Shown: piece after piece, positions 1-7,254 of the stretch
Layout: the number at the start of each line of letters is the position of its first letter
Position numbering within the stretch: position 1 is the first letter of the stretch
NCBI GenBank assembly: GCA_024404215.1
Contig: JAKSQI010000011.1
Span: 1 to 17,772, forward strand
Source of the DNA: Oscillospiraceae bacterium
Lineage (GTDB): Bacteria; Bacillota; Clostridia; Oscillospirales; Oscillospiraceae
Direction of reading: 5' to 3'
DNA: 17,772 nt
Notes under the pieces: generated by a model
What the model was told of the DNA's origin: nothing
The model's input: only the letters and a program-made list of their open reading frames with translations
The model's database searches: none
Made by a program: the position numbers and the translations under genes

Positions 1-1109
1 AGGGCTGTATTGACAACTATCTGGCAGAAATTGTTCAAATGCAGGAATTTGGACGTGGTGTGGCAGAATTTTTTCGGGAAATTCCCGGTCTGCTGCTGGT
101 GTTCATCCTGGCGGCGCTTTATACCTTTTCCGCTGAGCGGTTGTACAAGCTGGGTGCCGTTATCATGCTGTGTGGTATGGCTATGCTGTCTCTGGTCAGC
201 CCTACCAGAGTGCTGGTTACCATCGCCATGTGTATTTTCTCCCTTGGCGAGCATATCCAGCTTGGCATGAAAAGTACCTTGGCTCTGGAGTATTCTCGCC
301 CCGACCGGGGTGGTGAAGCCTTGGGCTTTCAGAATGCGTGGAACCAGATCGGTACATTGGCCGGCTACGGAGCGGTTATTCTTACCTTCCTGTTTATTGG
401 TGGCAAGCAGCCCTTCCGGCTCTTCTTCCTGATTGCCGCCGGAGTACTGGCTGCCAGTACCTTCATCAGCTTTGGTTTGAAGGGCAGCAGTGAAACCGAT
501 AAAACCAAAAGTCGCTTCTATTTCCGCAAAAAGTTCAGTAAGTATTATATGCTGGAGATTTTTTACGGAGCCCGTAAGCAGGTGTTCTTCACCTTCGGCC
601 CCTATGTGCTGATTTTGTTTTATGGGGCGAATACAGCCGTTATCAGCCTGCTGTTTGCCGTTTCTGCCGGTGCCTGCTTCTTCCTCTCCCCCTTGGTGGG
701 CCGTTTGATAGACCGGGTTGGCTACAAGGCGGTTATGGTTAGTGATACCCTGATTCTGGTTATCGTTTGCTTTTTCTATGGCTTTGCCCATCACATCTTT
801 CCCAAAAATGTGGCCTTTATTATCTGCTGCATAAACTATCTGCTGGACAGCTTTATTTCCATGGCCAGCATGGCTTCCAATGTGTATGTGCAGGATATTT
901 CCGACTCCCGCGAGGAAATGAAGAAAACCATTTCCACCGGTATCTCGGTTAACCACTTGATTACCATCCTGATTGCTTTATTCGGCGGGTGGATTTGGCA
1001 GACCTTGGGTATTGAAACGCTCTTTATCCTTTCTGCCGTTCTGGGTCTTTGCAACAGCGCTTTTGCGGCAACCATTAAAGTAAAGAAAAAGAAGCGGCCG
1101 GAGTGCTGA
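1..1109 (+). CDS. MFS transporter, 5' end cut by window edge
   Basis: This is a polytopic membrane protein of the major facilitator superfamily, expected to move a small molecule across the cytoplasmic membrane; the substrate cannot be read from the sequence. The frame is open from base 3 to the left edge, so the Met codon at 39 is internal and the true start lies upstream. The visible 368 residues begin with GCIDNYLAEI, which looks like the end of the first membrane helix, so perhaps only 20-40 residues are missing. Hydrophobic helices follow throughout. A motif-A-like loop in the second half (GRLIDRVGYK) joins two helices, as in MFS proteins. The C-terminus is a short basic tail (KVKKKKRPEC). 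The gene stops 123 bases before prs, which has its own promoter-like sequence, so the two are probably separate units. MFS is fairly sure; the subfamily is unknown. Confidence 0.8.
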   Translation, partial: GCIDNYLAEIVQMQEFGRGVAEFFREIPGLLLVFILAALYTFSAERLYKLGAVIMLCGMAMLSLVSPTRVLVTIAMCIFSLGEHIQLGMKSTLALEYSRPDRGGEALGFQNAWNQIGTLAGYGAVILTFLFIGGKQPFRLFFLIAAGVLAASTFISFGLKGSSETDKTKSRFYFRKKFSKYYMLEIFYGARKQVFFTFGPYVLILFYGANTAVISLLFAVSAGACFFLSPLVGRLIDRVGYKAVMVSDTLILVIVCFFYGFAHHIFPKNVAFIICCINYLLDSFISMASMASNVYVQDISDSREEMKKTISTGISVNHLITILIALFGGWIWQTLGIETLFILSAVLGLCNSAFAATIKVKKKKRPEC

Positions 1110-1122
1110 GTGAGAAATTCTT

Positions 1123-1148
1123 GCGAAAATCTTCGCTTGCCTCTTTTT
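1123..1148 (+). terminator. Weak terminator-like hairpin after the MFS gene
   Basis: A perfect 5-bp stem (GCGAA/TTCGC, 4-base loop, 1123-1136) lies 14 bases after the MFS stop codon. A run of five T (1144-1148) follows only after an 8-base gap. The stem is short and the T-run is displaced, so termination here would be weak. The same T-run is the candidate -35 region for prs. Confidence 0.25.
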
Positions 1149-1172
1149 CCCCGACGCTCTTTCTATTATAAT
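1144..1172 (+). promoter_or_regulatory. Candidate prs promoter
   Basis: A perfect -10 box TATAAT is at 1167-1172. The hexamer 17 bases upstream (TTTTTC, 1144-1149) is a poor -35 box. The -10 position gives a leader of about 50 bases containing a hairpin before prs. Confidence 0.5.
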
Positions 1173-1188
1173 GTCAGCGGGAATTTTT

Positions 1189-1204
1189 GAACGCTCGGGC
1201 GTTC
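1189..1204 (+). promoter_or_regulatory. Hairpin in the prs leader
   Basis: A perfect inverted repeat, GAACGC-TCGG-GCGTTC, sits between the candidate promoter and the prs ribosome binding site. It has a 6-bp stem and a 4-base loop, with A/T-rich flanks (five T before it, six A shortly after it). It would fold in the mRNA leader. The half-sites GAAC and GTTC are 8 bases apart, so it does not match the Gram-positive LexA box, which needs 4. Confidence 0.45.
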
Positions 1205-1232
1205 GTAATAATAAAAAAGTGAGGGACCCAAC

Positions 1233-2180
1233 ATGAATGAGATTACAATTTTGACCGGTAACTCCAACCTGCCGCTGGTACGGGGCATCTGTGAAAAGCT
1301 GGATGTGCCTCTGGGCAATGCTACGGTAACAGGCTTCGCCGATGGTGAGGTTTCTGTTTCCATTTACGAGACCGTTCGCGGCCGTGATGTGTATATTGTT
1401 CAATCTACCTGCAAGCCCGTCAACGACAATCTGATGGAGCTGCTGATTATGATTGATGCCTGTAAGCGTGCCTCTGCCGGCCGTATTACGGCTGTTATTC
1501 CTTATTTCGGCTATGCCAGACAGGACCGCAAGGCTAAGTCTCGCGATCCTATCTCTGCCAAGCTGGTTGCCAATTTGATTACAGCTGCCGGTGCTAACCG
1601 GGTTCTGACCATGGATTTGCATGCCAACCAGATTCAGGGCTTCTTTGATATTCCGGTTGATAATCTGCTGGGCAGTCCCCTGTTTGTCGACTACTACAAG
1701 AAGGTAATTGCCGGTCGGGAGGATCAGTTCATGGTAGCCTCTCCCGATGTTGGCTCCATTACCCGTGCCAGAAAGTTTGCCATGAAGCTGGGGCTGGGCC
1801 TGGCCGTTGTGGATAAGCGCCGGGAGAAGGCCAATCAGAGCGAGGTTATGAATATCATTGGCAATGTTGAGGGTAAAAACCTGATTCTGCTGGATGATAT
1901 GGTTGATACAGCAGGCAGCCTGTGCGGTGCAGCCAAGGCCTTGGTAGAGGTTGGCGGTGCTAAGGAAATCTATGCCTGTGCCAGCCATGGTGTTCTGTCC
2001 GGTCCCGCCATTGACCGTATTAACGACAGCTACTTTGATGAGCTGCTGCTGATTGATACCATTCCCTTCCCCGAGGGCAAGGAATGCAAGAAGATTAAGT
2101 ACGTTTCTGCTGCCGGCATGTTCGCAGAGGCTATTACCCGCGTACATGACGCAAAGTCCATGTCCACTCTTTTTGATTGA
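1233..2180 (+). CDS. prs: Ribose-phosphate pyrophosphokinase (PRPP synthetase)
   Basis: It makes 5-phosphoribosyl-1-pyrophosphate from ribose-5-phosphate and ATP in the cytoplasm, feeding purine, pyrimidine, histidine and NAD synthesis. The 315-residue length is typical of the bacterial class I enzyme. Visible signatures are FADGEVSV near residue 35, the ATP-loop FGYARQDRKAKSRDPISAK (92-110), the metal/PRPP motif DLHANQIQGFFDIP (128-141), the flexible catalytic loop around VVDKRREK (192-199), and the ribose-phosphate-binding loop DDMVDTAGSL (221-230). The ATG follows GTGAGGGA at a normal distance. The stop TGA overlaps the pth start by one base (TGATG), so the two are probably translationally coupled. 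The prs-pth pairing is common in Firmicutes. All key residues appear intact. Confidence 0.97.
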   Translation: MNEITILTGNSNLPLVRGICEKLDVPLGNATVTGFADGEVSVSIYETVRGRDVYIVQSTCKPVNDNLMELLIMIDACKRASAGRITAVIPYFGYARQDRKAKSRDPISAKLVANLITAAGANRVLTMDLHANQIQGFFDIPVDNLLGSPLFVDYYKKVIAGREDQFMVASPDVGSITRARKFAMKLGLGLAVVDKRREKANQSEVMNIIGNVEGKNLILLDDMVDTAGSLCGAAKALVEVGGAKEIYACASHGVLSGPAIDRINDSYFDELLLIDTIPFPEGKECKKIKYVSAAGMFAEAITRVHDAKSMSTLFD

Positions 2181-2773
2181 TGGGTTTGTTTTCTAAAAGC
2201 AACGGTGTTTCCTGGATTGCTGTTTTTTTGGGTAATCCGGGAAGCCGTTTTGATGGGACTCGACATAATGTTGGCTTTATGACCGGCGATGCATTGGCAA
2301 ATAAGCTGGGGGTGCGGATTGACCGCGCCAAATACCACGCCTTGACCGTTCAAACCAAAATCGGTGAGGAAACGGTTTTACTGATGCTGCCCCAGACCTA
2401 TATGAACCTTAGCGGCGATGCCGTGGGAGAGGCCCAACGCTTCTATAAGGTGCCAACTGACCACATCCTTGTGGTGTCAGATGATGTTACCCTTCCTGTG
2501 GGCAAGCTTCGGGTGCGCCGCAGCGGTTCTGCCGGCGGGCACAATGGCCTTAAGGATATTATTGCCAAGTGCGGAGGCGAAGGCTTTCCGCGTATCAAAA
2601 TTGGTGTAGGGGAGAAGCCCCACCCGGACTACGATATGGCGGACTGGGTCATGTCCCGCTTTAGCGGTCAGGACGCAGAAACCATTGCTGCTGCTGCCAA
2701 ACGGGCGGCGGATGCCGTGGAATGCCTGATTACCAAGGGCGTTGACAAGGCCATGAATCTGTATAACGGATAA
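2180..2773 (+). CDS. pth: Peptidyl-tRNA hydrolase
   Basis: It releases peptides from peptidyl-tRNA that drops off ribosomes, recycling tRNA in the cytoplasm. The 197-residue product has the Pth core: LGNPG (17-21), the catalytic histidine in TRHNVGF (H29), the substrate-binding Asn in MNLSG (N76), DDV (101-103) and the SAGGHNGLKDI segment with H121. I take the ATG at 2180, overlapping the prs stop, rather than the TTG three bases upstream. The first dozen residues (MGLFSKSNGVSW) extend beyond E. coli Pth and are not strongly constrained, so the start is less certain than the identity. No good ribosome binding site precedes it, which agrees with coupling to prs. A strong terminator follows 4 bases after the stop. 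Confidence 0.95.
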   Translation: MGLFSKSNGVSWIAVFLGNPGSRFDGTRHNVGFMTGDALANKLGVRIDRAKYHALTVQTKIGEETVLLMLPQTYMNLSGDAVGEAQRFYKVPTDHILVVSDDVTLPVGKLRVRRSGSAGGHNGLKDIIAKCGGEGFPRIKIGVGEKPHPDYDMADWVMSRFSGQDAETIAAAAKRAADAVECLITKGVDKAMNLYNG

Positions 2774-2777
2774 GCAT

Positions 2778-2809
2778 AAGGTGCTGCCTCAAGGGGCGGC
2801 ACCTTTTTT
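2778..2809 (+). terminator. Rho-independent terminator of prs-pth
   Basis: An 11-bp stem AAGGTGCTGCC/GGCGGCACCTT with one G-U pair and a 6-base loop runs straight into six T (2804-2809). Confidence 0.9.
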
Positions 2810-2825
2810 ACTTATATCCGTCCGA

Positions 2826-2847
2826 TCTGTCATGAATCCGTGACAGA
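2826..2847. promoter_or_regulatory. Inverted repeat upstream of the XRE-AbrB gene
   Basis: Seven-base arms TCTGTCA (2826-2832) and TGACAGA (2841-2847) are separated by 8 bases. The repeat lies 30 bases upstream of the -35 box of the next operon and is not followed by a T-run, so it looks more like an operator than a terminator. Which protein binds it is unknown. Confidence 0.4.
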
Positions 2848-2874
2848 AAAGGTGGTTTATTGTTACGAACCCTT

Positions 2875-2893
2875 GCTTGAGTAAATGCTTGAG
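2875..2893 (+). repeat. Direct repeat GCTTGAG over the XRE operon promoter
   Basis: GCTTGAG occurs at 2875-2881 and again at 2887-2893, twelve bases start to start. The first copy covers most of the -35 box and the second lies in the spacer. This placement would suit a repressor, possibly the regulator itself, but the repeat is short and could be chance. Confidence 0.35.
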
Positions 2894-2905
2894 GGGAGAT
2901 ATAAT
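2877..2905 (+). promoter_or_regulatory. Promoter of the XRE-ABC operon
   Basis: The -35 box TTGAGT (2877-2882) and the perfect -10 box TATAAT (2900-2905) are 17 bases apart. This gives a leader of about 45 bases. Confidence 0.75.
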
Positions 2906-2958
2906 TCTGTTAAGAATCGTGGCAAAGGTTAGTTTTTTAATAAAAAGTCGGTGATGAA

Positions 2959-3387
2959 ATGTTAAAGGATCATTTAGCGGCTCTACGTCGGATGCGAGGG
3001 CTGAGTCAGGAAGAGCTGGCGGAGCAGATGAATGTGGCCAGGCAGACCTTGTCCAAATGGGAAAGCGGTGAAAGCCTGCCGGATATTGAAAAGGCCGGGC
3101 ATTTGGCGGAAATCCTCGGGGTTTCGCTGGATGATTTGCTATCTTATGACGGTCAGGGTTCCGGGCTCCCGCTGCCCCCCAAGGGAAAGCATGCGTTTGG
3201 AGTGGTGACCGTAGGTGATAAGGGGCAGATTGTAATTCCTGCCAAGGCACGTAAGCTTTTTGATATTCAGCCCGGTGACAGTCTGATTGTGCTGGGTGAT
3301 GAACTGCGGGGTCTGGCCATTTTGCCTGAGCGTTATTTTGTTGAATTTTTGAATTGTATGCACAGGGGAACGGAGGAAGAGCTGTGA
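2959..3387 (+). CDS. XRE-family HTH regulator fused to an AbrB/SpoVT-like domain
   Basis: This 142-residue cytoplasmic DNA-binding protein probably regulates its own operon. Residues 5-61 form a Cro/CI-type helix-turn-helix (LSQEELAEQMNVARQTLSKW, then an ESGES.PDIE turn typical of XRE proteins). A proline-rich linker follows (68-75). Residues 81-125 match the swapped-hairpin AbrB/SpoVT fold (GVVTVGDKGQIVIPAKARK, then FDIQPGDSLIVL). Both halves are DNA-binding or dimerising domains in their families. The ATG at 2959 follows a weak GGTGAT site. The stop overlaps the GTG start of the ABC ATPase by 4 bases (GTGA), so the genes form one operon. The signal it responds to cannot be seen; control of a drug or peptide exporter is an inference from context. 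Confidence 0.85.
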   Translation: MLKDHLAALRRMRGLSQEELAEQMNVARQTLSKWESGESLPDIEKAGHLAEILGVSLDDLLSYDGQGSGLPLPPKGKHAFGVVTVGDKGQIVIPAKARKLFDIQPGDSLIVLGDELRGLAILPERYFVEFLNCMHRGTEEEL

Positions 3388-4136
3388 GTCGTGTTCTGGA
3401 TGTAGTAGGGCTGACAAAGGATTACCCAAAATTCAAGCTGGACGAAGTTACCTTCTCTGTGGAAAAGGGCAGTATCATGGGCTTGATTGGACGAAACGGA
3501 GCCGGAAAAACGACAACCATAAAAGCTATTCTCAATCTGACTCATCGCAGTAGTGGAAAAATCTGTTACTTCGGGATGCCGTTGGAGGGTCATGAGAATG
3601 AAATCAAGCAACGAATTGGCTACACAGCCGGAGCGGTTGACTATTATAAAAAGAAAAAAATAAGGGATATTCTGGCGATTACCAAAGGCTTTTATTCTGC
3701 CTGGGATGAGTCTGCTTGGCAGCGCTTTATGAGACAGTTTGAACTGGATGAGGATAAAAGCCCGTCTCAGCTGTCTGAAGGCATGAAGGTTAAGCTGAAT
3801 CTAGCCATGGCGTTGTCTCACGGAGCCGAGATCTTGATTTTGGACGAACCCACATCAGGGCTGGATCCGATATCCAGGGATGAGCTGCTGGATATTTTTC
3901 GCATGCTGGCGAGGGAGGGGACAGCCATTCTGTTTTCAACCCATATTATTTCGGATTTGGATAAGTGTGCGGATGAGATAACCTATATACAGAGGGGCCG
4001 TGTGGCGGCCACCGGCAAAAAGCAGGCCTGGCTGGAGCAATGCCGGAGGAAGGGATATGGCGACAATCTGGAAGAAATCATGATTCATTTGGAAAAGGAG
4101 GCCCGGTATGAAGCATTTGCTGGTGAAAGAGTGTAA
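3384..4136 (+). CDS. ABC transporter ATP-binding protein (YtrB/BcrA-like)
   Basis: It hydrolyses ATP to power the permease encoded next, on the inner face of the membrane. I start it at GTG 3384, which overlaps the previous stop and sits 7 bases after GGAGG (3372-3376), giving 250 residues. The ATG 30 bases upstream lies inside the regulator gene and has no such site. Motifs are Walker A GRNGAGKTT (36-44), signature LSEGMKVKL (130-138), Walker B LILDEP (151-156), the D-loop SGLD and the switch histidine H187 in FSTH. LSEGMK rather than LSGGQ is usual for the exporter ATPases of this group. The Q-loop position (RIGYTAGAVDYY, 78-89) has no glutamine or glutamate. The reading frame overlaps the permease by 29 bases. 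Substrate unknown; an antimicrobial or lipid-linked compound is possible. Confidence 0.9.
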   Translation: MSRVLDVVGLTKDYPKFKLDEVTFSVEKGSIMGLIGRNGAGKTTTIKAILNLTHRSSGKICYFGMPLEGHENEIKQRIGYTAGAVDYYKKKKIRDILAITKGFYSAWDESAWQRFMRQFELDEDKSPSQLSEGMKVKLNLAMALSHGAEILILDEPTSGLDPISRDELLDIFRMLAREGTAILFSTHIISDLDKCADEITYIQRGRVAATGKKQAWLEQCRRKGYGDNLEEIMIHLEKEARYEAFAGERV

Positions 4137-4761
4137 GCTGGCAGCATCCCCCCTAAGCTATCTGTTCCTGGCCTTTGCTCTTATGACGCTGATTCCCGGT
4201 TATCCAATTTTGATGGGGTCCTTTTTTATCTGCTTCGGGCTTTTCCATTCCCTGCAGAGTGCCCGGGAGAACAATGACCTTCTCTTTACCATTCTGTTGC
4301 CGGTAAGCAAGGCAGAGGTAGTAAAAGCAAAGTTTGCCTTTGCTGTGCTGATTCAGCTGAGTGCCTTCCTTTTGTGCCTGCTTTTGACCCTGCTGCGTGT
4401 GACGCTTTTGAAGGGTGCTGGGGTTTATACCGGCAATGCGATGATGAATGCCAATCAGGCATTTTTGGCCTACCAGCTGCTGATATTTGCCCTGTGCAAC
4501 CGTTTGCTCTATACTGGCTTTTTCCGAACAGGCTATGGCTTCACCCGCCCTTTTCTTGCCTTCGGAATCGCAGCTTTTGCGGTAATCGCTGTGACGGAGG
4601 CCCTTCATCATGTTCCTGGTTTGGCCTGGCTGAATGCAACTGATACTATGCATGACGGTGCTCAGTGGCTGATTCTGGCCATGGGGCTCCTCGTTTATCT
4701 GCTGGTAACCTTCTGTGCCTGTCGGCGTGCTGTCCGATTGTTTGAAAAGGTGGATCTATAA
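4108..4761 (+). CDS. ABC-2 type permease
   Basis: This is the membrane partner of the preceding ATPase. The 217 residues show about six hydrophobic helices: around 17-44 as a split pair, 77-97, 119-136, 146-165 and 184-205. Between helix blocks is the cytoplasmic stretch SARENNDLLFTILLPVSK, a pattern typical of ABC-2 permeases whose early loop contacts the ATPase. The ATG at 4108 is preceded by AAGGAGG (4095-4101) at 6 bases and lies 29 bases inside the ATPase gene, so the two are tightly coupled. No substrate-binding protein or further subunit follows; a terminator comes right after. Family membership rests on topology and neighbours. Confidence 0.8.
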   Translation: MKHLLVKECKLAASPLSYLFLAFALMTLIPGYPILMGSFFICFGLFHSLQSARENNDLLFTILLPVSKAEVVKAKFAFAVLIQLSAFLLCLLLTLLRVTLLKGAGVYTGNAMMNANQAFLAYQLLIFALCNRLLYTGFFRTGYGFTRPFLAFGIAAFAVIAVTEALHHVPGLAWLNATDTMHDGAQWLILAMGLLVYLLVTFCACRRAVRLFEKVDL

Positions 4762-4773
4762 CTGCAAACAGAG

Positions 4774-4821
4774 AAAAACAGCCCTCTGCATCCAACCAAC
4801 CGGATGCAGAGGGCTGTTTTT
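4774..4821. terminator. Bidirectional terminator, perfect 20-bp stem
   Basis: The arms 4774-4793 and 4802-4821 are exact reverse complements, with an 8-base loop. Each arm begins or ends with five A or T, so both strands end in a U-tract. It lies between the + strand permease and the minus-strand metallo-hydrolase and can stop both. Confidence 0.93.
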
Positions 4822-4838
4822 AACAGCGATTTTCTGTT

Positions 4839-5639
4839 TTACAGGGTAAGGCTTTCCATATCATCCGGAATCCAAAGGCGGCCGGAGAAATAGGCCTGGG
4901 CTTCTGCGTGGTAAAGTTCCCGACGATTGTCCAGGTTTCGGTCCTCCGTGTGGTAAAGGAGCAGATTCTTTATACCCAGCTCTTCTGCCAGGGCGGCGGC
5001 ATCGGCCACCGTGGAGTGATGCTTTTCATAGGGGTGAAAGACCTCTGCCTGTGACTGCAGACAGAAGGCCTCGTGCAGCAGCCAGTCTGCACCGGCGGCA
5101 AGTGCTTTTTTGTGGGGCGGCAGGGGCTCATCACCGCTGCAAACCAGCCTGCGGCCGTCCGGAAGCTGCAGAGTAAAACCAAACTGGGTTGCCTTGGTAG
5201 ACTGAAGGTCAAAAACCCGTGCTTGACAGCCCATCCAGCTTGTCTCTTGCCCATCTTCCAAAGGAACCAGCAACAGGCTCCGGCCAATCTGGGAGGCGAT
5301 TTTCTTGCCCAAAAGGCTGTCTGCCATGGTGTGAAGGAGGGAAATCACCTCGGAGTGACTGTAGATGCGGCACACACCCTGGTAAGAGCCGGCGTTCATC
5401 TGCTGTGCCAGAATGCGAACCAACCAGACAATACCCAGTAAATGGTCAATGTGTTTGTGGGTGACAAAAATGTCTTGAATCTCGGTCAGCGGGATGCCGG
5501 CCTGTTCCAGGCGGGTGAGAATTTGATTTCCCCCTCCGCCATCCACCAAAAGGTGTTGATGACCTTCCGATAAAACAAAGCAGGTGTTATAGCAACGGGT
5601 TACGGCGGCATTACCGGTGCCCAGCATGGTCAGTTTCAT
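4839..5639 (-). CDS. RNase Z-like MBL-fold metallo-hydrolase
   Basis: This 266-residue cytoplasmic protein belongs to the metallo-beta-lactamase fold, RNase Z/ElaC-like branch. It starts MKLTMLGTGNA, carries the metal motif THKHIDH (H61, H63, D65, H66), a GD motif (SGDE, D170), and the RNase Z-like end HEAF...HHST followed by H230 in YHTED. RNase Z would have HxSxRY at that last site, so tRNA processing is not assured. The zinc-ligand histidine expected before the GD motif seems to be missing: the segment reads DLQSTKATQFGF, with Gln146 near that place. I prefer ATG 5639 (10 bases after AGGA) over GTG 5648, which would sit one base from the same site. It has its own promoter. The substrate is unknown. 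Confidence 0.85.
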   Translation of the reverse strand: MKLTMLGTGNAAVTRCYNTCFVLSEGHQHLLVDGGGGNQILTRLEQAGIPLTEIQDIFVTHKHIDHLLGIVWLVRILAQQMNAGSYQGVCRIYSHSEVISLLHTMADSLLGKKIASQIGRSLLLVPLEDGQETSWMGCQARVFDLQSTKATQFGFTLQLPDGRRLVCSGDEPLPPHKKALAAGADWLLHEAFCLQSQAEVFHPYEKHHSTVADAAALAEELGIKNLLLYHTEDRNLDNRRELYHAEAQAYFSGRLWIPDDMESLTL

Positions 5640-5663
5640 AGCTGCCACATCCTTTCTGTCCGA

Positions 5664-5692
5664 ATTATATCACAGACGATTGGGGCGGGCAA
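5664..5692 (-). promoter_or_regulatory. Promoter of the metallo-hydrolase gene
   Basis: On the minus strand, -35 TTGCCC (5687-5692) and an extended -10 TGATATAAT (box at 5664-5669) are 17 bases apart. The expected leader is only about 18 bases. Confidence 0.65.
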
Positions 5693-5724
5693 TTGGGAGA
5701 GAGTAGAGAAAGGATCCCATGGAG

Positions 5725-5778
5725 AGAAGAAAAGACTCGCACCGGCCGGATGCTGCATCATCTCGGGCAGGTGCGAGT
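5725..5778 (-). terminator. Terminator of the first MATE gene
   Basis: Nine-base arms (5735-5743 and 5770-5778, ACTCGCACC/GGTGCGAGT) enclose a 26-base region that can itself fold. On the minus strand the stem is followed by CTTTTCTTCT. The position about 70 bases after the MATE stop fits. Confidence 0.6.
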
Positions 5779-5845
5779 TCTCTGGTGGAATGCCATGTAT
5801 GAAACGGCAAATGAGGAGGATGGTTCTCCGATGCCTTCCGTTTGA

Positions 5846-7225
5846 TTAAGCGCCGGGCAGAGCCTCGGGCTGCTGCTTGTGAATGCGGCGGATTTTGAAA
5901 GCAAACATGCCGATGAAGGTCAAACCGGTGACAATCCAGGAGGCAATATAAATCCAAACAATGCATTCCATGGTAGCAAACAGGGGATAGATAACGAAGA
6001 TGGAAAGAACCCGAAGTCCGCAGGTGCAGAGCAGGGTTACAATCATGGGCTGTACCGTATTACCCATGCCGCAGCAGCTTCCGGAGAAGGATTCAGCGAA
6101 GGAATAGAAAACATAAAAGGGGGCCATCATGCGGGCAAAATGGATAACCATGGGAATAATGGAGGCCTGGTCTTCCGCCGTAACAAAGAGCTTGCCCAGG
6201 GGGCCGGGGATGGTATACAGGAAGACACAGATTAAGGCAACAGCACCTGCGGATAAGGCAGCACCCAGCAACGTACCCTTGCGGACACGGTCAGGCCGGC
6301 CGGCACCCAGATTTTGGGAAACATAGGTGGAAAGAGCCGGAGACATGGAGTCGGCAATCAGCCAGATGAACATGTCCAGCTTGCCGCAGACGGCCCATGC
6401 AGCGATGACATCCGTGCCCTGCATGTTTACGTGGGCATGGATAATGGAGTTGGCGATGGGGAAGAGAATGCTTTGAAGGGCCAGAGGAATACCAACCTTC
6501 AGCATCTGACGCATGTGACCAAAGCCCAGTGTCAGATGAACCTTTACCTGTCCGCAGCAGGTCTTTTTCAGACTGCGAATAGCCAAAATGGCAGAAACCA
6601 GCTGGGCCAGAATGGTGGCAGCGGCAGCGCCGGCTACGCCGGTGTGGAAGACGCCTACCAAAAGCAGGTCACCGACAATGTTAATCAAGCAGGAGATAAT
6701 CAAAATGTAGAAGGGGCTTTTGGAGTTGCCGAAGGCACGGAGGATGCCGGCCAGCATATTGTAGAGGGTCATGGTCCACAGACCACCGAAATAAATGCGG
6801 CAATAGAGTAGGGTCTGGGAATAAATATCCTCCGGGACAGACATGATGCTCAGCAGCTGGGGAGCCAAAAAGGCGCCGGCCAGAGAGCAAATAACACCGA
6901 GAATAATAGCGATAGAGAAGGCGGTGCGGATGGCATGGTCCAAATCACGGTCATCATTGGAGCCGAACAGGCGAGAAATGACAATGGTGGAACAGGCGGC
7001 AAGACCGTTCATGAAATTAATGGGGAATTTGAAAAGGGTGTATACGGAATCAATGGCAGCCAATCCAACCTTACCGGCAAAGCGGCCAACAATTATGGCG
7101 TCAACCGTGGTGTAGAGCTGCTGAATGATACTGCCGCCTAAGATGGGGAGAATGAACAGAATCAAAACCTTCCAGATTTTTCCTTGAGACAAATCAAGCG
7201 TTTTGGATTTTTCCATAATGGACAT
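5846..7225 (-). CDS. MATE family efflux transporter (first copy)
   Basis: This 459-residue, twelve-helix inner-membrane protein should export drugs or other organic compounds in exchange for Na+ or H+. Typical MATE features are the N-terminal ILPILGGSIIQQLYTTVDAIIVGRFAG stretch (residues about 24-50), the matching segment early in the second half (GIPLALQSILFPIANSIIHAH), and the ALS.YVSQNLGAGRPDRVRKG motif. It ends in a polar basic tail. The ATG at 7225 follows GGAAG at 5 bases; the ATG three codons later is also possible. The promoter region carries a MarR-like palindrome over the -35 box, so it is probably repressed until an inducer appears. No MarR gene lies in this window. It resembles the second MATE gene here only at the family level. 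Confidence 0.92.
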   Translation of the reverse strand: MSIMEKSKTLDLSQGKIWKVLILFILPILGGSIIQQLYTTVDAIIVGRFAGKVGLAAIDSVYTLFKFPINFMNGLAACSTIVISRLFGSNDDRDLDHAIRTAFSIAIILGVICSLAGAFLAPQLLSIMSVPEDIYSQTLLYCRIYFGGLWTMTLYNMLAGILRAFGNSKSPFYILIISCLINIVGDLLLVGVFHTGVAGAAAATILAQLVSAILAIRSLKKTCCGQVKVHLTLGFGHMRQMLKVGIPLALQSILFPIANSIIHAHVNMQGTDVIAAWAVCGKLDMFIWLIADSMSPALSTYVSQNLGAGRPDRVRKGTLLGAALSAGAVALICVFLYTIPGPLGKLFVTAEDQASIIPMVIHFARMMAPFYVFYSFAESFSGSCCGMGNTVQPMIVTLLCTCGLRVLSIFVIYPLFATMECIVWIYIASWIVTGLTFIGMFAFKIRRIHKQQPEALPGA

Positions 7226-7254
7226 GCCTTCTTCCGTGAGAGTTTTGTATTAGA

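Noticed and set aside
1189..1204. Possible LexA/SOS box (GAAC...GTTC) before prs
   Set aside because: The half-sites are 8 bases apart, not 4 as in the Gram-positive LexA box, and prs is not an SOS gene.
978..2147. Long 389-aa open frame on the minus strand opposite prs
   Set aside because: It is the antisense shadow of prs and the MFS gene, with Asn/Gln-rich composition, no ribosome binding site and no recognisable domain.
5879..6811. Open frames on the + strand opposite the first MATE gene
   Set aside because: Their Gly/Asn/Gln-rich translations are typical antisense shadows of a hydrophobic protein.
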